7,984 nucleotides of DNA, from positions 1 to 7,984 of the forward strand of contig JAQVXN010000079.1 in NCBI GenBank assembly GCA_028709135.1. Direction: 5' to 3'. Position numbers and translations under genes: made by a program. The notes beneath the pieces were generated by a model. That model was given only the letters and a program-made list of their open reading frames with translations. It was not told the DNA's origin and made no database searches. Positions 4,997-7,984 of the stretch are shown here, in pieces (positions within the stretch are counted from its first letter, which is position 1; every line of letters begins with the position of its first letter). The DNA comes from Bacteroidaceae bacterium. Lineage in GTDB: Bacteria; Bacteroidota; Bacteroidia; Bacteroidales; Bacteroidaceae.

Positions 4997-6949
4997 ATGG
5001 AAGATTTTGAAAAAATAGAGGCAAACTATTCTGCTAAAAATATTCGTGTACTCGAAGGTTTGGAAGCAGTGCGTAAACGCCCTGCCATGTACATTGGCGA
5101 CATCAGTTCCCGCGGTCTCCATCACTTGGTGAACGAAACTGTGGACAATTCTATAGATGAGGCCCTTGCCGGTTATTGTACGCATATTGAGGTGACCATC
5201 GATGAAGATGGCTCCATTATTGTGGTCGATGACGGACGAGGAATCCCTGTGGATATGCATCCCAAAGAGCATAAATCTGCTCTCGAAGTTGTCATGACTG
5301 TGCTTCACGCTGGTGGAAAGTTTGATAAAGGCTCCTATAAAGTGAGTGGCGGATTGCACGGCGTGGGTGTATCGTGCGTAAACGCGCTGTCCAAGAAAAT
5401 GATTACACAGGTTTTTCGTGATGGAAAAATTTATCAACAGGAATATGCTTACGGCAAACCCGTTTACTCAGTAAAGGTTGTCGGCGAAAGCGATAAACAC
5501 GGTACTTGCCAGCATTTTTGGCCGGACGATTCTATTTTTACAACGATAAATTACGATTACGATATCTTGGCAAGTCGTATGCGTGAACTTTCATTTCTCA
5601 ATGCAGGACTTAAGATTACGTTGACAGATTTGCGTAAAGATGATGAAGGCAACATCAATCAGAACGTTTTTCTCTCGCACGAGGGACTTAAGGAGTTTGT
5701 TCGCTATGTAGATGCTAATCGCGTTCATTTGTTTGATGACGTGATCTATTTGAAAACTGAAAAACAAGGCATCCCCATTGAGGCTGCCATTATGTATAAC
5801 ACTTCCTATAGCGAAAATATTCACTCTTACGTCAACAATATCAATACAGTAGAAGGAGGCACCCACTTGATGGGCTTCCGGGCTGCTCTGACACGTATCT
5901 TAAAGAAATATGCGGAAGACAGCAAAGCTGTTGAAAAGGCTAAAGTGGAAATTTCCCCGGAAGATTTTCGCGAGGGTCTAACAGCCGTACTTTCTATTAA
6001 AGTTGCAGAACCGCAATTTGAGGGCCAGACAAAGACAAAATTGGGTAATAGTGAAGTTTCAGGAGCTGTTCAACAGGCTGTAGGCGAAACGTTGACAAAC
6101 TATTTGGAAGAACATCCGCGCGAAGCTAAAATTATTATTGACAAAGTAATCTTAGCTGCTACCGTACGTATCGCTGCGCGTAAAGCCAGTGAAACAGTCC
6201 GTCGCAAAAACCCTATGTCTGGTGGTGGCCTGCCCGGCAAACTTGCGGACTGCTCTGATAAAGATCCTGCAAAATGTGAACTTTTTCTTGTGGAGGGAGA
6301 CTCTGCAGGCGGTTCTGCCAAACAAGGCCGCTCTCGTGCTTTTCAGGCTATTCTGCCTTTGCGTGGTAAGATTCTGAATGTGGAAAAAGCCATGTGGCAT
6401 AAAGCTTTTGAAAGTGACGAAGTCAACAATATCATTCAGGCTCTCGGCATACGTTTCGGCGTAGACACAGAAGACAGTAAACAAGCCAATTTGGAAAAAC
6501 TGCGTTATCACAAAGTGATTTTGATGACCGATGCGGATGTGGACGGATCCCACATTGACACACTGATTTTAACTCTTTTCTTTCGCTATATGCCCGAACT
6601 CATTGAACAGGGCTACGTTTATCTTGCTACGCCGCCTCTTTATCGCTGCAAGAAAGGTAAAGTGGAAGAATACTGCTACACTGACGCCGACCGCCAACGT
6701 TTTATGCAAAAGTATGGCGACGGTTCTGAAACTGCCATTTCCACGCAACGTTACAAAGGTTTGGGAGAAATGAATCCCGAACAACTGTGGCAAACTACGA
6801 TGAATCCGGAGAGCAGACTTTTAAAGCAGGTTTCATTGGATAACGCCGCAGAAGCCGACCATACTTTCTCCATGCTGATGGGCGATGACGTAGAGCAGCG
6901 CCGTCAATTTATTGAGAAAAACGCTACATTTGCCAATATCGACGCATAA
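4997..6949 (+). CDS. gyrB: DNA gyrase subunit B
   Basis: GyrB supplies the ATPase and TOPRIM parts of the A2B2 gyrase that introduces negative supercoils in the cytoplasm. The 650-residue length fits Bacteroidetes GyrB, which lacks the roughly 170-residue insert of the enterobacterial protein. The GHKL ATPase domain shows E47 (general base) and N51 (Mg2+) in VNETVDNSIDEA, DDGRGIP at 78-84 and the GGLHGVGVSCVNALS lid loop. The transducer domain follows. The TOPRIM domain has EGDSAGG at 433-439, PLRGKILNVEKA, and the metal-binding DADVDGSH at 512-519 (D512, D514, D516). QRYKGLGEMNPEQLW starts at Q584. The N-terminus NYSAKNIRVLEGLEAVRKRP and the ending close to ENATFANIDA match GyrB rather than ParE as I recall them. 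The ATG at 4997 has no Shine-Dalgarno sequence but agrees with the family start. It stands alone, between a terminator on each side, with its own promoter. Confidence 0.97.
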   Translation: MEDFEKIEANYSAKNIRVLEGLEAVRKRPAMYIGDISSRGLHHLVNETVDNSIDEALAGYCTHIEVTIDEDGSIIVVDDGRGIPVDMHPKEHKSALEVVMTVLHAGGKFDKGSYKVSGGLHGVGVSCVNALSKKMITQVFRDGKIYQQEYAYGKPVYSVKVVGESDKHGTCQHFWPDDSIFTTINYDYDILASRMRELSFLNAGLKITLTDLRKDDEGNINQNVFLSHEGLKEFVRYVDANRVHLFDDVIYLKTEKQGIPIEAAIMYNTSYSENIHSYVNNINTVEGGTHLMGFRAALTRILKKYAEDSKAVEKAKVEISPEDFREGLTAVLSIKVAEPQFEGQTKTKLGNSEVSGAVQQAVGETLTNYLEEHPREAKIIIDKVILAATVRIAARKASETVRRKNPMSGGGLPGKLADCSDKDPAKCELFLVEGDSAGGSAKQGRSRAFQAILPLRGKILNVEKAMWHKAFESDEVNNIIQALGIRFGVDTEDSKQANLEKLRYHKVILMTDADVDGSHIDTLILTLFFRYMPELIEQGYVYLATPPLYRCKKGKVEEYCYTDADRQRFMQKYGDGSETAISTQRYKGLGEMNPEQLWQTTMNPESRLLKQVSLDNAAEADHTFSMLMGDDVEQRRQFIEKNATFANIDA

Positions 6950-7010
6950 AATGAGGCGTTCGCGGCTTCCATTTGCTTACTAACTGACATTTTAATATAA
7001 ACCGAAATAT

Positions 7011-7050
7011 AGGACTGAATTCTGACAAGGATTTCAGCCCTTTATTTTTT
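7011..7050 (+). terminator. Intrinsic terminator of gyrB
   Basis: A hairpin pairs AGG at 7011-7013 with CCT at 7039-7041, CTGAA at 7015-7019 with TTCAG at 7033-7037, and TC at 7021-7022 with GA at 7030-7031, with two single mismatches and a seven-base loop. The run TTTATTTTTT at 7041-7050 follows. It begins 61 bases after the gyrB stop. The stop codon of the minus-strand beta-barrel remnant (7042-7044) sits inside the T run. Confidence 0.8.
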
Positions 7051-7354
7051 GCGTTCCAAATTATAACGGAAAGTAAAAAGCACATAATTAACGGCAATGT
7101 CCGACGACGATTCTATTCGAACATTTTCTTGTGCGTAATAATTGTAGTTTGTTCTTTCGTGGAAAATATCTGAGAAAGTTAGCAAAAACGTCCCGTTGTT
7201 ATTCAAAATCTTACGTTCCAGAGACAGATTCCACAATTTTTTTATGGACGGATGGGTTATTTCACCAAGTGCCAAAATACATTTGTATTGAAGCTTCCAC
7301 GAAGGAAATACTAATCTTATCTTGAAGTATAAAATTCTCTGAAAATAAAAAATC
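7042..7354 (-). pseudogene. Decayed C-terminal fragment of an outer-membrane beta-barrel protein (TonB-dependent-receptor-like)
   Basis: The last 70 or so codons (7263 down to 7042) read as the closing strands of a Bacteroidetes outer-membrane barrel: a strand PSIKKLWNLSLERKILNNNG, then TFLLTFSDIF, a loop, and a terminal strand NYVLFTFRYN. The 'kfLnnkgtl.ls.sDIf' wording is typical of barrel families with a carboxypeptidase-regulatory-like plug domain. Further upstream the matching text moves to another frame: 7354 down to 7265 gives KISISFVEASIQMYFGTW, and removing one base at 7264 (T on the minus strand) joins it to EITHPSIKKLWNL. No in-frame ATG exists in the final frame. A GTG at 7356 lies inside the neighbouring terminator stem. 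The plug and most of the barrel are absent, so it cannot be functional. The family is recognised from strand pattern and memory, not a search, and only the C-terminal half of the fragment is clear. Confidence 0.6.
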
Positions 7355-7382
7355 ACTGCAAGGCGTTTTACCTGCAGTGATT
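7341..7382 (-). terminator. Intrinsic terminator of the metallophosphoesterase gene
   Basis: AATCACTGCA at 7351-7360 pairs with TGCAGTGATT at 7373-7382 over ten perfect base pairs, and GG at 7362-7363 can add two more pairs with CC at 7371-7372 past a bulged A. Read on the minus strand the stem is followed by TTTTATTTTC (7350-7341). It lies 22 bases past the phosphoesterase stop. The beta-barrel remnant begins in or just after it. Confidence 0.88.
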
Positions 7383-7404
7383 CTGACTCAAAATAGTTTG
7401 CTTT

Positions 7405-7984
7405 TTACAAATCTGTATCCAAACAGTCGTTCTGATTTTTGGACAAAACCTTTAAATGTAATTTGTCTCCCGTTTTCTGTAAAATAGCTACGGTCGCCTC
7501 TTTTAGTTCGGGTCCTCCACCGATATACACGGGAAATTGGGCGCCCTCAAGGCCTTTTTGTACATATCTGTAGGCGTGTTCGTGAGCAAAGATAGCTAAA
7601 TCAAAGGGCTGCTTGCTTAAAAGAGGCCCCCATGCATCTTTGCAGGGATGGTATGCGTCCGTAGGTCCGAAGATGGGAATGTGACAAATCAATATGCGCT
7701 TTTTGGCTTTGGAAAAGGCTTTAGTTTTCAGTTCGTTTTGAATGAAAGAGAGCTCCTCTTTTCGCAGACTCGTAAAGTCGTTTAATCCAGCATATACAGG
7801 CGTAGAATCCGGTTTGTCTTCTCCGCAATCGAGCACCATAAAACGTGTATCACCCCAATTGAAAGTGCCATAAGTTTTATCGTTGTGGTAACCAATCAGA
7901 CTGTGCATACCGGCAGAATAGAAATTGCGTATCTCATGATTTCCACGAATAAAGATTACAGGGATTTCTGCGGCGTCGATTTTG
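7405..7984 (-). CDS. Calcineurin-like metallophosphoesterase, C-terminal part
   Basis: The gene runs off the right edge; 192 residues plus stop are visible. The frame stays open above the ATG at 7908, and the extra 25 codons contain IFIRGNHEIRNFYSAG, so that ATG is internal. GNHE (7944-7933) is the metal-bridging motif of the family. Further on come FMVLDCGEDKPDS, the second metal-histidine motif ILICHIPIFG, and FAHEHAYRY, which stands for the usual GHxH motif. The last resembles purple acid phosphatases (GHVHAYER) except that the first Gly is Ala. Such enzymes use two metal ions to cleave phosphomonoesters or diesters. The N-terminal DxH and GDxxD motifs, any signal peptide and any extra domain lie outside the window, so substrate and location stay open. 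It ends 22 bases before a strong terminator. Confidence 0.85.
   Translation of the reverse strand, partial: KIDAAEIPVIFIRGNHEIRNFYSAGMHSLIGYHNDKTYGTFNWGDTRFMVLDCGEDKPDSTPVYAGLNDFTSLRKEELSFIQNELKTKAFSKAKKRILICHIPIFGPTDAYHPCKDAWGPLLSKQPFDLAIFAHEHAYRYVQKGLEGAQFPVYIGGGPELKEATVAILQKTGDKLHLKVLSKNQNDCLDTDL

Noticed and set aside
4988..5437. A 149-codon minus-strand frame over the start of gyrB
   Set aside because: Antisense shadow of conserved GyrB sequence, with no recognisable motif.
4997..6949. ParE (topoisomerase IV B subunit) as an alternative for gyrB
   Set aside because: The N-terminal and C-terminal wording and the 650-residue length fit Bacteroidetes GyrB, and parE is normally next to parC, which is absent here.
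7131..7325. A 64-codon plus-strand frame between gyrB and the phosphoesterase
   Set aside because: It is antisense to the barrel remnant, whose minus-strand reading makes family sense.
1..7984. CRISPR array, insertion sequence, phage or defence genes
   Set aside because: No regularly spaced repeats, terminal inverted repeats flanking a transposase, integrase or nuclease gene was seen. The tRNA-Glu 3' end has no obvious second copy in the window that would suggest an attachment site.

Overview
The window looks like a core-genome stretch of a member of the Bacteroidales, probably Prevotellaceae or a close relative. Four things point there: the gene set (GH97 glycosidase, recO, tRNA-Glu, rpsT, gyrB), protein wording typical of Bacteroidetes GyrB and S20, promoters of the Bacteroidetes type (TTTG, about 20 bases, TAnnTTTG), and the near absence of Shine-Dalgarno sequences. 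The genus is a guess from memory of related proteins; no search was run.

Layout. The left edge holds the C-terminal end of a GH97-type alpha-glucosidase (+). It converges on recO (-), and the two share a two-way terminator at 344-393. A strong promoter at 1246-1277 then drives tRNA-Glu(UUC) and, 19 bases further on, rpsT. After a hairpin at 1713-1736 comes korA-korB (+), the two subunits of a 2-oxoacid (probably 2-oxoglutarate):ferredoxin oxidoreductase, closed by a strong terminator at 4735-4769. A 314-base gap with inverted repeats and a promoter leads to gyrB (+), which ends at a terminator at 7011-7050. On the minus strand follow the decayed C-terminal end of an outer-membrane beta-barrel gene (7042-7354) and the 3' part of a calcineurin-like metallophosphoesterase gene that runs off the right edge.

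The genes cover recombination repair (recO), translation (tRNA-Glu, S20), ferredoxin-linked central carbon metabolism (korAB) and DNA supercoiling (gyrB). Each transcription unit appears to have its own terminator, so they look like neighbours rather than one operon. The only tight operons are tRNA-Glu with rpsT and korA with korB.

I see no new multi-gene system. The points most worth checking are the frameshifted beta-barrel remnant next to gyrB and the foldable 102-base element between korB and gyrB. No CRISPR, insertion sequence, integrase or attachment site was found.
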